Below are positions 1 through 6,456 of a stretch of DNA of 40,239 nucleotides, piece by piece. The stretch lies in the NCBI GenBank assembly GCA_002416285.1, contig DICM01000027.1:1-40239 (forward strand), given 5' to 3'. The translations under genes were made by a program, and so were the position numbers. The notes under the pieces were generated by a model. That model did not search any database. It worked only from the letters and a program-made list of their open reading frames with translations, and was not told the DNA's origin. The number at the start of each line of letters is the position of its first letter. Positions within the stretch are counted from its first letter, which is position 1. This DNA is from Caryophanales bacterium UBA5026 (GTDB lineage Bacteria; Bacillota_I; Bacilli_A; RF39; UBA660).

Positions 1-722
1 TAGATAAAGATGCAGGAATGCTATATAAAAGTGATAAGGAAAAAATGTTTGGATATAATACCAGTGTTATTTGTGAAAATAACAATTATGTAGTAACAGT
101 AGATACAAATGGAAGTAATGTCCATGATTCAGTATCTTTTTATCAATCATTTGAAAATTTAACAGATCACTATGATATAAAAGTAATCGATTATTTTGTA
201 GGAGATGCCGCGTATCTCACACCCCATATATGTAAAACATTAATCGATTTAGAAATGATACCTGCTTTTCCATATACCAGAAAGGGATATCGAAAGAATT
301 ATTTAAAAAAATATGAATTTACCTATGATGAATATAATAATATATACATATGTCCAAATGAGAAAGATTTAATACCAACAGGTCGAATCGATAAAAATGG
401 TTATATTATTTATAAAGCAGATGAACATGACTGTTCCAGTTGTCCATTTAAAAGTCAGTGTACAAAAGGTAAACAAAAACAACTATTAAGACATGTATGG
501 GAAGGATATAAAGAAATAGTAAATGATTATAGACATCATAACGATGTAAAAGAAATATATAAACAGAGACCACAACATATAGAAAGAGTCTTTGCAGATG
601 GTAAAACGAAGTATGGTTTAAGAAATACATACTTTAGAACAAAAGAAAGAGTCCACCGAGAGTTGACTCTGCTTTATGCGTGCATGAATCTAAAGAAGTT
701 CGCCTTACATCATTATGCCTAG
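1..722 (+). CDS. IS1182-type transposase, 3' part only
   Basis: C-terminal part of a DDE transposase of the IS1182 type. The frame is open to the left edge (it reads DKDAGM from position 3), so the gene begins outside the window; the internal ATG at 18 is not the true start. About 239 residues are visible. Family features seen: the DKDAGM stretch resembling the usual DPDA motif, FVGDAAY, a cysteine cluster CPFKSQC around residue 145, and near the end ERVFADGKTKYGLR, which carries the expected catalytic Glu, followed by a helical RTKERVHRELTLLYACMNLKK tail. It would catalyse cut-and-paste movement of its own element. No interruption is visible in this part, so the copy may be intact, but its N-terminus cannot be judged. 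It is followed by two hairpins that close off transcription before the next operon. Confidence 0.85.
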   Translation, partial: DKDAGMLYKSDKEKMFGYNTSVICENNNYVVTVDTNGSNVHDSVSFYQSFENLTDHYDIKVIDYFVGDAAYLTPHICKTLIDLEMIPAFPYTRKGYRKNYLKKYEFTYDEYNNIYICPNEKDLIPTGRIDKNGYIIYKADEHDCSSCPFKSQCTKGKQKQLLRHVWEGYKEIVNDYRHHNDVKEIYKQRPQHIERVFADGKTKYGLRNTYFRTKERVHRELTLLYACMNLKKFALHHYA

Positions 723-776
723 TGTAGATAGCTTAATAGAAGTTACCTTTATTTTATCTGACTTTTCATAAAAAAA

Positions 777-806
777 GACAAATAAGTCATTTTGAACCTA
801 TTTGTC
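777..806 (+). repeat. Inverted repeat downstream of the transposase
   Basis: Arms GACAAATA (777-784) and TATTTGTC (799-806) form a perfect 8-bp hairpin with a 14-nt loop. It lies 55 bases after the transposase stop and could be part of the insertion sequence's right end. The terminal inverted repeat itself cannot be assigned because the left end is outside the window. Confidence 0.4.
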
Positions 807-815
807 AACAGTCTG

Positions 816-837
816 AAAAGAGATAATATCTCTTTTT
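816..837 (+). terminator. Rho-independent terminator after the transposase
   Basis: AAAAGAGAT / ATCTCTTTT arms with a 3-nt loop, followed by T residues. It insulates the LTA synthase operon from the transposase. Confidence 0.6.
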
Positions 838-919
838 ATTTTACATATTTATAGATAGAGTATTTGAAAATAAAAGTGAAAAGTGATATACTAGAAAAGA
901 ATTCTCATGAGGTGATAAT

Positions 920-2947
920 TTGAAAAAAGAATCTATGAAAACTACTATTGGAAGTATAAAATTAACATCAAAAAATTATTTTAAAACGAATATATTATTT
1001 TTTACTTTTGTTATAAGTTCTATTATTAATGCGAGTCTATTGCGTTTTTTCACTGTCAAAAATTATTTTGACTTACCACCATTTCTAGCTGATATTGCAA
1101 TTGTACTAATGATAGGGGCTATCGGTTATTTTATTAAACCAAAAAATCAATTTAAATACTATATGACTTGGTCAATTATTTTTACTTTAGATTGTCTTAT
1201 CAATTCAATCTATTATACAAATTTTTTATCATTCGCATCCGTTTCATTATTAGAAACTTCATTACAAGTAATTGGAGTTAGTGATGCAGTTGTTGAAAAT
1301 GTTATGGAATTGAAGGATTTCTGTTATATATGGCAATTGTTCGCAATGGTTTATATTCATTATAAATTAAAGAAAAGGGATTACTATACTGAGGTAGCAA
1401 AAGTGGAAATAGGAAAAGTCCGAGCTGTCAATACCTTTGCAGTAGGACTGATTTTCTTAGGATTTTTTATATCAACACTAAATTCAGTGGATATTAGTCG
1501 TTTGAGTAAACAATGGAATCGAGAATATCTCGTTATGAAATTTGGTATTTATACTTATCAAGTAAACGATTTATATGCGACATTAAAATCGCAATTAAAT
1601 CCACTATTTGGGTATGATAAAAATGCAAAAGCATTCCGTGAATTTTATGAAACTAGAGAGACACCAACAGAAAAGAATGCTTATACAGATATTTTTAAAG
1701 GAAAGAATGTATTATTCATTCATGCTGAAAGTACACAACAGTTTACTTTAGATCTTAGTTTCAATGGAGAGCCCGTTGCACCTAATATGAAAAAATTAGC
1801 GACTGAAGGGCTTTATTTCTCTAATTTCCATGCCCAGGAGAGTGTTGGAACAAGTAGTGATACGGAATTTACTTTAAATACATCACTAATGCCAGCTTCA
1901 AGTGGTACAGTGTTTGTTAGTTATTTTGATAGAGAATACGTATCTATCCCTAAGTTACTTACAAATATGGGTTATTATACATTCAGTATGCATGGAAATA
2001 ATGGTTCTTTCTGGAATCGTATTAATGCACACAAGAGTCTTGGATATAATGATTTCTATTATTATAAAAAAGATTTTGATATCGATGAAACAATAGGATT
2101 AGGTCTTTCTGATAAATCTTTCTTAAGACAGGCCGTTCCAAAAATTCAAAAAATTAATAGTGAACATCAAAATTGGATGGGAACACTTATTTTATTAACC
2201 GATCATACACCTTTTTCTGATATTACTGGTCATACTGATTACGAGGTAAACTATAAATATCAGAAGTTAAATGAAGAGACTGGACAATATGAAGAAACAG
2301 TTGCTCCATATATGGAAGGTACAAAATTAGGAAACTATTTTAAATCAGTTCATTATGAAGATGAAGCAATTGGACAATTAATGCTGGATCTTGATACAGC
2401 CGGAATACTAGATAATACAGTAATTATCATCTATGGTGATCATGATGCCAAACTTAAAAAGTCAGAGTATCTACGTCTTTATAATTATGATCCAGAAACA
2501 GATAGTGTAAAAAGTAGTGATGATCCAACTTATCGTGATATCGATTATTATGATTACGAATTAAATCGTAAAGTTCCATTAATTATCTGGAGTAAAGATA
2601 AAAAGTTTCAAACAGAAGTTACAAAAGTAATGGGAATGTATGATATTCTACCAACAGTTGGAAATATGTTTGGATTTTCTAGTCCATATGCACTTGGACA
2701 TGATATTTTTAGTATAGAAGAAAATGTTGTAGTATTCCCTGATGGAAACTGGTTAACAGATAAAATGTACTATAGTCAGAGTCGTGGAGCAGGTAAAGTT
2801 CTTAACTCAGATGAAACAATAAGTGCTGATTACATTAATCATTATACAGAAATTGCAGAACAGGACATTGCCATTTCTAATTCGATTATCGTTTATGATT
2901 TAATTCGTAAAACAGCAGAGTCAGAAAGCTTATTAAAGAATAGATAG
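920..2947 (+). CDS. ltaS-like: LTA synthase-like sulfatase-fold membrane protein
   Basis: A 675-residue glycerol-phosphate polymer synthase of the LtaS family, acting on the outer face of the membrane. Start is TTG at 920, chosen because GAGGTGAT lies 5 bases upstream; the ATG at 935 has no comparable site. The first ~230 residues contain about five hydrophobic segments, as in LtaS. The extracellular sulfatase-like domain follows: HAES (H268, E270, metal ligand), VGTSSDTEF with T311 as expected nucleophile, MHGNNGSFWNR, LTDHTPF and YGDHD (505-509, metal ligands). All expected catalytic residues are present and length is close to S. aureus LtaS (646). It is followed after 8 bases by the next gene, so the three genes 920-4042 look like one operon. 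Family known; a specific substrate (lipoteichoic acid or another glycerol-phosphate polymer) is inferred. Confidence 0.9.
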   Translation: MKKESMKTTIGSIKLTSKNYFKTNILFFTFVISSIINASLLRFFTVKNYFDLPPFLADIAIVLMIGAIGYFIKPKNQFKYYMTWSIIFTLDCLINSIYYTNFLSFASVSLLETSLQVIGVSDAVVENVMELKDFCYIWQLFAMVYIHYKLKKRDYYTEVAKVEIGKVRAVNTFAVGLIFLGFFISTLNSVDISRLSKQWNREYLVMKFGIYTYQVNDLYATLKSQLNPLFGYDKNAKAFREFYETRETPTEKNAYTDIFKGKNVLFIHAESTQQFTLDLSFNGEPVAPNMKKLATEGLYFSNFHAQESVGTSSDTEFTLNTSLMPASSGTVFVSYFDREYVSIPKLLTNMGYYTFSMHGNNGSFWNRINAHKSLGYNDFYYYKKDFDIDETIGLGLSDKSFLRQAVPKIQKINSEHQNWMGTLILLTDHTPFSDITGHTDYEVNYKYQKLNEETGQYEETVAPYMEGTKLGNYFKSVHYEDEAIGQLMLDLDTAGILDNTVIIIYGDHDAKLKKSEYLRLYNYDPETDSVKSSDDPTYRDIDYYDYELNRKVPLIIWSKDKKFQTEVTKVMGMYDILPTVGNMFGFSSPYALGHDIFSIEENVVVFPDGNWLTDKMYYSQSRGAGKVLNSDETISADYINHYTEIAEQDIAISNSIIVYDLIRKTAESESLLKNR

Positions 2948-2955
2948 GGTGAATC

Positions 2956-3603
2956 ATGAAAAAGAAAAGAAGAATTAAAGTTTGGCCGATCGTGACACTA
3001 GTTGTTATTGTATTATTCACACTAATGATCTTTTGTTTAAAGGATATTTATAAAATTCTAAAAAACAATGGACAGAATGAAGTAAATATCCTTTCTGAAA
3101 TACCTGCTTACGGGTATACTTTAAATGAAAACGATAGTGAATATTTCGGAAAATTATTTAAAGAATTAAAAGGGCTTTTAGAATCTAGTGATCATAATGA
3201 AAAGGAATATGCTAATTTAGTTGGTAAATTATTTTTAGTTGATTTCTATTCTCTTAATTCTGCTATCAATAAGAATGATATTGGAGGAACCCAATTTGTT
3301 TGGAAAGATTATCAATCCGATTTTACAAATAAAGCCAAGACAAGTGTTTATGCCTATGTTGAAAATAATATCTACGGAGATCGAAAACAAGAGCTTCCAA
3401 CAGTAACAGAGGCTTCTATTGTTAGTTCTAAACAGCAGCAAATTCAGTTTTCAGATATTAAAGTTGATGATGAAGAAGGATATGTCGTTACTGTAGAACT
3501 TGTTTATGCAAAAGATTTAGGCTATCCTAACAAGATTGAATTAATGTTAGTACATAATGATCAGAAATTAGAAATAGCACAGATGAAAACAGTTGAAGAG
3601 TAG
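2956..3603 (+). CDS. Single-pass membrane protein of unknown function
   Basis: 215 residues. A basic N-terminus (KKKRRIKVW) is followed by one hydrophobic segment at about residues 10-30 with no lipobox and no clear cleavage site, so it is probably an anchored protein facing outward. The remaining ~180 residues are soluble, charged, mixed alpha/beta; I recognise no family. It starts 8 bases after the LtaS-like gene with a GGGTGAATC ribosome site, and its last 11 bases overlap the VanZ-like gene. Operon position suggests a role at the cell envelope, perhaps with the LtaS-like enzyme, but this is inference from location only. Confidence 0.75.
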   Translation: MKKKRRIKVWPIVTLVVIVLFTLMIFCLKDIYKILKNNGQNEVNILSEIPAYGYTLNENDSEYFGKLFKELKGLLESSDHNEKEYANLVGKLFLVDFYSLNSAINKNDIGGTQFVWKDYQSDFTNKAKTSVYAYVENNIYGDRKQELPTVTEASIVSSKQQQIQFSDIKVDDEEGYVVTVELVYAKDLGYPNKIELMLVHNDQKLEIAQMKTVEE

Positions 3604-4042
3604 GTCTCTTCTTTGGATTCTCCTTGTTCTTTGGTTGGGTGTGATCTTTTCTTTTTCGAATCAGCAGGGAAGTACAAGTAAGGGCATCAGCAATCGAGTT
3701 TCCGAAATTGGATTAGATTTCATTCAAAGAACTTGGAGTTTTGAATTGTCAGAACGAGAAGAATTAGAAGTATTTGATTATTTTGTAATAGTAGTTCGTA
3801 AACTAGCTCATATGATGGAATATCTTATTTTAGGAATAATTGTATTTTTCTTAGGAAAAGAGTATGGGTTAACTATCTCTTCAATATTGTTAATTTGTTT
3901 ATTTCTTGCTCTTCTCGATGAAATACATCAACTATTTATATCAGAGAGATCTGGGAATATGATTGATGTTGGTATTGATATGATAGGTAGTGTGGTTAGT
4001 ATTTTGTTTCTAAAACTGCTTTTAAAAAGAAATCCTGATTAG
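3593..4042 (+). CDS. VanZ-like family membrane protein
   Basis: 149 residues, about four hydrophobic segments, matching the VanZ-like family in length and layout. Visible family signatures: WLGVIFSFSNQQ near the N-terminus, RKLAHMMEYLILG in the middle and DEIHQLFISERSGNMIDVGID near the end. Start is TTG at 3593; a stop codon lies just upstream in frame, so no earlier start exists. The gene overlaps the previous one by 11 bases and lacks a strong ribosome site, so it is probably translated by coupling. VanZ confers low-level teicoplanin resistance in enterococci, but most chromosomal VanZ-like proteins have no proven role, so no resistance claim is made here. Confidence 0.85.
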   Translation: MKSRSLLWILLVLWLGVIFSFSNQQGSTSKGISNRVSEIGLDFIQRTWSFELSEREELEVFDYFVIVVRKLAHMMEYLILGIIVFFLGKEYGLTISSILLICLFLALLDEIHQLFISERSGNMIDVGIDMIGSVVSILFLKLLLKRNPD

Positions 4043-4050
4043 GATTTTTT
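4030..4050 (+). terminator. Terminator of the LtaS-VanZ operon
   Basis: AAATCCT (4030-4036), loop GATT, AGGATTT (4041-4047), then T residues. The stem includes the stop codon of the VanZ-like gene. Confidence 0.75.
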
Positions 4051-4085
4051 ATATATTAGAGATTCTATATTAGAGAGGTGATAAC

Positions 4086-4100
4086 ATGAGAATAATGTAG
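4086..4100 (+). CDS. Leader peptide MRIM upstream of ABC-F gene
   Basis: ATG AGA ATA ATG TAG, a 4-codon ORF preceded at 4074-4082 by a very strong ribosome site (AGAGGTGAT) at ideal spacing. It lies 48 bases before the ABC-F start and directly before an 8-bp hairpin. Antibiotic-resistance ABC-F and erm genes often carry such leaders, in which drug-stalled ribosomes change RNA folding. Translation of this ORF is inferred, not shown. Confidence 0.55.
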   Translation: MRIM

Positions 4101-4106
4101 GGTTAA

Positions 4107-4130
4107 GGCATAAACCGATAATTTTATGCC
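4107..4130 (+). promoter_or_regulatory. Hairpin between leader peptide and ABC-F gene
   Basis: GGCATAAA (4107-4114), 8-nt loop, TTTATGCC (4123-4130). It starts 6 bases after the leader stop codon and ends 4 bases before the AACGGAGGT ribosome site of the ABC-F gene. There is no T-run, so it is not a simple terminator. A ribosome held on the 4-codon leader would sit against its 5' arm. This fits translational or transcriptional attenuation. Confidence 0.5.
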
Positions 4131-4147
4131 AATAACGGAGGTATAAA

Positions 4148-5632
4148 ATGTTAGAAGTTAAAAATTTAAAGATCCAAATTGGATTAAAAACATTTTTAGA
4201 TGGCCTTTCTTTTACAGTGAATAAAGGTGATAAACTAGCAGTCATTGGGGAAGAAGGAAATGGTAAAACGACACTGCTTCGTATTTTAATAGGAGACTGT
4301 TTCTATGCTTCTTATGAAGGAATGATTAAATTACCAAAGAAATATGGCTTTTTTGAACAAAATATCAATTATTTGTCTCAGTCTGTTAGGCAGTACTTGT
4401 ATGTGGAGGAAACAGAGTTTTATTTCCAACTTAATGAAATCTATCGTAATTTAAAGAAATTGCAATTAGATGATCATATTTTAGATGTTGAATCGATTAC
4501 AGATTTGTCTGGTGGGGAAAAGGTAAAATTACAGTTGTTAAAAATATTATTAGCGGAGCCTGAAATTTTGCTTTTAGATGAACCAACGAATGATTTGGAT
4601 TTGTCTACACTAGAGTGGTTGGAGAAGTTTTTAAGGGAGTTAGAGATTCCAATTGTGTTTATTTCACATGATGAAGCTTTTTTAAAAAATGTTGCAAACC
4701 AGATATTACATTTGGAATTAATTAAGAAAAAGACAGAATGTAGAGCAACTTACTATAAAGGAAGCTATAACGATTATATTGTAAGAAGAACAAATGAAAT
4801 TAAGACACAAACACAAATTGCTTATAAAGAGCGCTCTGAAAGAAAAAAGCAGCTAGAAGTATTTAATCAAATAAAAAATAAAGTAGAATATCAACAGAAC
4901 ACCATATCTAGAAGTGATCCTCATGGTGCAAAAATGCTGAAAAGAAAAATGAAGAGTATTAAAGTACAAGAGAGAAGAATGGAAGAAGAATTAACAGAAA
5001 TTCCAGATCCGGAAGAGGCAATTTTCTTTCAATTTGATCAATTTACTTTTCCTAAAAATAAGGTAATTATAGCATTAAAAGATTTTGTTTTTCAGGTTGG
5101 AAATAGAAAATATAGTCTCAATTTTGAAGTGATTGGTCCAAAACATATTGGCATTATTGGGAAAAATGGAATTGGAAAAACGACATTTATTCGTGTATTA
5201 AAAGAAAAATTGCAATTGCGTAATGATTTAAGAGTAGGATATATGCCCCAAAGTTATGAAGAGCTATTAGGAGATTTTTGTACACCAATTGATTTTTTAG
5301 TTCCAAGTGGTGATAAAGATGAAATTGCGCTTATTAGAAGTTACATGGGGAACTTAAATTTTACAAAAGAGGAAATGACTGGATCAATTGATTCTCTTAG
5401 TGGTGGAAGTAAGGCAAAACTAATTTTGTTAAAACTAGTGTTACTAAAACCAGATATACTTTTACTAGATGAGCCAACTAGAAATGTTAGCCCGATGTCT
5501 AATCCTATCATTCGAAAAGTATTAAAAGAATTTTCGGGTGCAATTATTAGTATTTCACATGATAGAATCTATTTGGAGGAAGTCTGTGATGAAATTTATG
5601 AGTTTACTGAGGATGGTTTAAAAAGAAGATAA
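4148..5632 (+). CDS. ABC-F ATPase, ribosome-protection (resistance) type
   Basis: 494 residues, two ATP-binding domains and no membrane segments: an ABC-F protein acting on the ribosome. Domain 1: Walker A GEEGNGKTT (34-42), signature LSGGEK (120-125), Walker B LLLLDEPTNDLDL. A charged linker (~215-285) is the inter-domain region that reaches the peptidyl-transferase centre. Domain 2: Walker A GKNGIGKTT (338-346), signature LSGGSK (417-422) and LLLDEPTRNVSPMS. The altered second Walker B region (RNVSP) and the tail ISHDRIYLEEVCDEIYE resemble antibiotic-resistance ABC-F proteins of the Vga/Lsa/CplR type more than housekeeping EttA/Uup. Such proteins remove lincosamides, streptogramin A or pleuromutilins from ribosomes; the substrate here is not predictable. 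The start at 4148 has GGAGG 7 bases upstream. The leader ORF and hairpin upstream support inducible control. Confidence 0.85.
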   Translation: MLEVKNLKIQIGLKTFLDGLSFTVNKGDKLAVIGEEGNGKTTLLRILIGDCFYASYEGMIKLPKKYGFFEQNINYLSQSVRQYLYVEETEFYFQLNEIYRNLKKLQLDDHILDVESITDLSGGEKVKLQLLKILLAEPEILLLDEPTNDLDLSTLEWLEKFLRELEIPIVFISHDEAFLKNVANQILHLELIKKKTECRATYYKGSYNDYIVRRTNEIKTQTQIAYKERSERKKQLEVFNQIKNKVEYQQNTISRSDPHGAKMLKRKMKSIKVQERRMEEELTEIPDPEEAIFFQFDQFTFPKNKVIIALKDFVFQVGNRKYSLNFEVIGPKHIGIIGKNGIGKTTFIRVLKEKLQLRNDLRVGYMPQSYEELLGDFCTPIDFLVPSGDKDEIALIRSYMGNLNFTKEEMTGSIDSLSGGSKAKLILLKLVLLKPDILLLDEPTRNVSPMSNPIIRKVLKEFSGAIISISHDRIYLEEVCDEIYEFTEDGLKRR

Positions 5633-5645
5633 TCTTCTTTTTTTA
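5621..5645 (+). terminator. Terminator of the ABC-F gene
   Basis: AAAAGAAGA (5621-5629), loop TAA (which is also the stop codon), TCTTCTTTT (5633-5641), then T residues. Confidence 0.75.
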
Positions 5646-5708
5646 TAATTCTATTAAAGTTTATTTCTTTTTAAATTTTTTATTTATTTTAAATCTATAA
5701 AAATGCAA

Positions 5709-5737
5709 TTGACAAAAGTTTCATAATATGAGAAAAT
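5709..5737 (+). promoter_or_regulatory. Probable promoter of the tRNA pair
   Basis: TTGACA at 5709-5714 and GAAAAT at 5732-5737 with 17-bp spacing, ahead of the tRNA-Cys gene. The -10 matches only four of six positions. Confidence 0.35.
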
Positions 5738-5779
5738 AAATGCACATGTGATGAGTAATTCACATATAATTTGATATAT

Positions 5780-5854
5780 GGGTCTATAGCCAAGTGGTAA
5801 GGCGTGGGACTGCAACTCCCTGATTCGTTGGTTCAAATCCGACTAGGCCCTCCA
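5780..5854 (+). tRNA. tRNA-Cys (GCA)
   Basis: Acceptor GGGTCTA (5780-5786) pairs with TAGGCCC (5844-5850, one G-U pair). D-arm GCC...GGC, anticodon loop CTGCAAC with anticodon GCA, T-loop GTTCAAATC. U73 discriminator, usual for tRNA-Cys, and CCA is encoded (5852-5854). The first anticodon-stem pair looks mismatched (U-U). Confidence 0.93.
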
Positions 5855-5862
5855 AATTTTTT

Positions 5863-5936
5863 GCAGGTGTGGTTCAATGGTAGAACATGGCCTTGCCAAG
5901 GCTAGGACGTGGGTTCGATTCCCATCACTTGCTCCA
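5863..5936 (+). tRNA. tRNA-Gly (GCC)
   Basis: Acceptor GCAGGTG (5863-5869) pairs with CACTTGC (5926-5932). Anticodon loop TTGCCAA with anticodon GCC, T-arm GTGGGTTCGATTCCCAT, discriminator T and encoded CCA. It follows tRNA-Cys by 8 bases, so both are probably one transcript ending at the terminator at 6009-6036. Confidence 0.95.
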
Positions 5937-5950
5937 GATATGGCAAAGTT

Positions 5951-5981
5951 GCTACCCCATTATGAAAATAGTGGGTGTGGC
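5951..5981 (+). repeat. Long hairpin after tRNA-Gly
   Basis: GCTACCCCATTAT (5951-5963) pairs with ATAGTGGG plus GTGGC (5968-5981) with one bulged T and a GAAA tetraloop: 13 pairs. It has no T-run, so it is not itself a terminator. It may be a processing signal or stabilising element of the tRNA transcript, or a relic. Confidence 0.45.
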
Positions 5982-6008
5982 ATTAAATATATCAGACAGT
6001 TAGAAAAG

Positions 6009-6036
6009 GTTGTTCCTAGAAGGGAGCAACTTTTTT
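6009..6036 (+). terminator. Terminator of the tRNA transcript
   Basis: GTTGTTCC (6009-6016), 6-nt loop, GGAGCAAC (6023-6030), then six T. The 3' arm also carries the GGGAG that could serve the next gene as a ribosome site. Confidence 0.7.
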
Positions 6037-6336
6037 ATGTTAGAATTTAGAACAGTAAGAAACTTAAAAGCAGATAAGGATTTTCTAGAATTTATTGGTA
6101 GAGAAAAACTTACTTTTAAGGGGATTGATGGGGCAATATTAGAAATAAAGAAAACAAATATTAAAACGATCAAACCAATTATTTATGAGATTAAAGATTT
6201 AGATTTAATCATTCATCATTATGCTTGTGATAATCTGAATAGTAAAAGATATTATATTCCAAGCAATAAGAAATCCTATACTCTAAACCAAATCAAAGAA
6301 CTTATTCGAACTATGCTTACTACAAAAAACAATTGA
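6037..6336 (+). CDS. Small hypothetical protein, 99 aa
   Basis: 99 residues, soluble, alternating charged and hydrophobic, with a C-terminal SYTLNQIKELIRTML helix. I recognise no family. The ATG at 6037 is preferred; the upstream in-frame TTG at 6010 lies inside the stem of a terminator and would add a meaningless 9-residue extension. The ribosome site GGGAG at 6022-6026 is rather far from the ATG. The gene sits between the tRNA terminator and the recombinase promoter, whose -35 overlaps its stop codon, so it may mark the chromosomal side of the left element junction or be the element's first gene. Confidence 0.55.
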   Translation: MLEFRTVRNLKADKDFLEFIGREKLTFKGIDGAILEIKKTNIKTIKPIIYEIKDLDLIIHHYACDNLNSKRYYIPSNKKSYTLNQIKELIRTMLTTKNN

Positions 6337-6360
6337 CAAATAGAATTTTTAGTCTATAAT
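6333..6360 (+). promoter_or_regulatory. Promoter of the serine recombinase
   Basis: TTGACA (6333-6338), 16-bp spacer, TATAAT (6355-6360): a consensus promoter. It lies about 95 bases before the recombinase start and fires into a hairpin with a T-run at 6386-6433. Confidence 0.7.
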
Positions 6361-6385
6361 AAAGGACAATTATTTATATTTGCTC

Positions 6386-6433
6386 AAAGGCGAAGTAGTA
6401 TGTATAACCTATATGTATTACTTCGCCTTTTTT
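6386..6433 (+). terminator. Attenuator-like terminator in the recombinase leader
   Basis: AAAGGCGAAGTA (6386-6397) pairs perfectly with TACTTCGCCTTT (6419-6430), then T residues. It stands between a consensus promoter and the recombinase start, so it should limit read-through unless it is antiterminated. It could also protect the element from outside transcription. Confidence 0.65.
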
Positions 6434-6456
6434 ATATAATAAAAAGGAGTGATAAT

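Noticed and set aside
6010..6036. TTG start extending the 99-aa gene
   Set aside because: The added codons lie in the tRNA terminator stem; ATG 6037 is preferred.
6400..6456. Upstream ATG for the serine recombinase
   Set aside because: It lies in the attenuator hairpin, encodes a non-conserved extension, and a strong ribosome site precedes TTG 6457.
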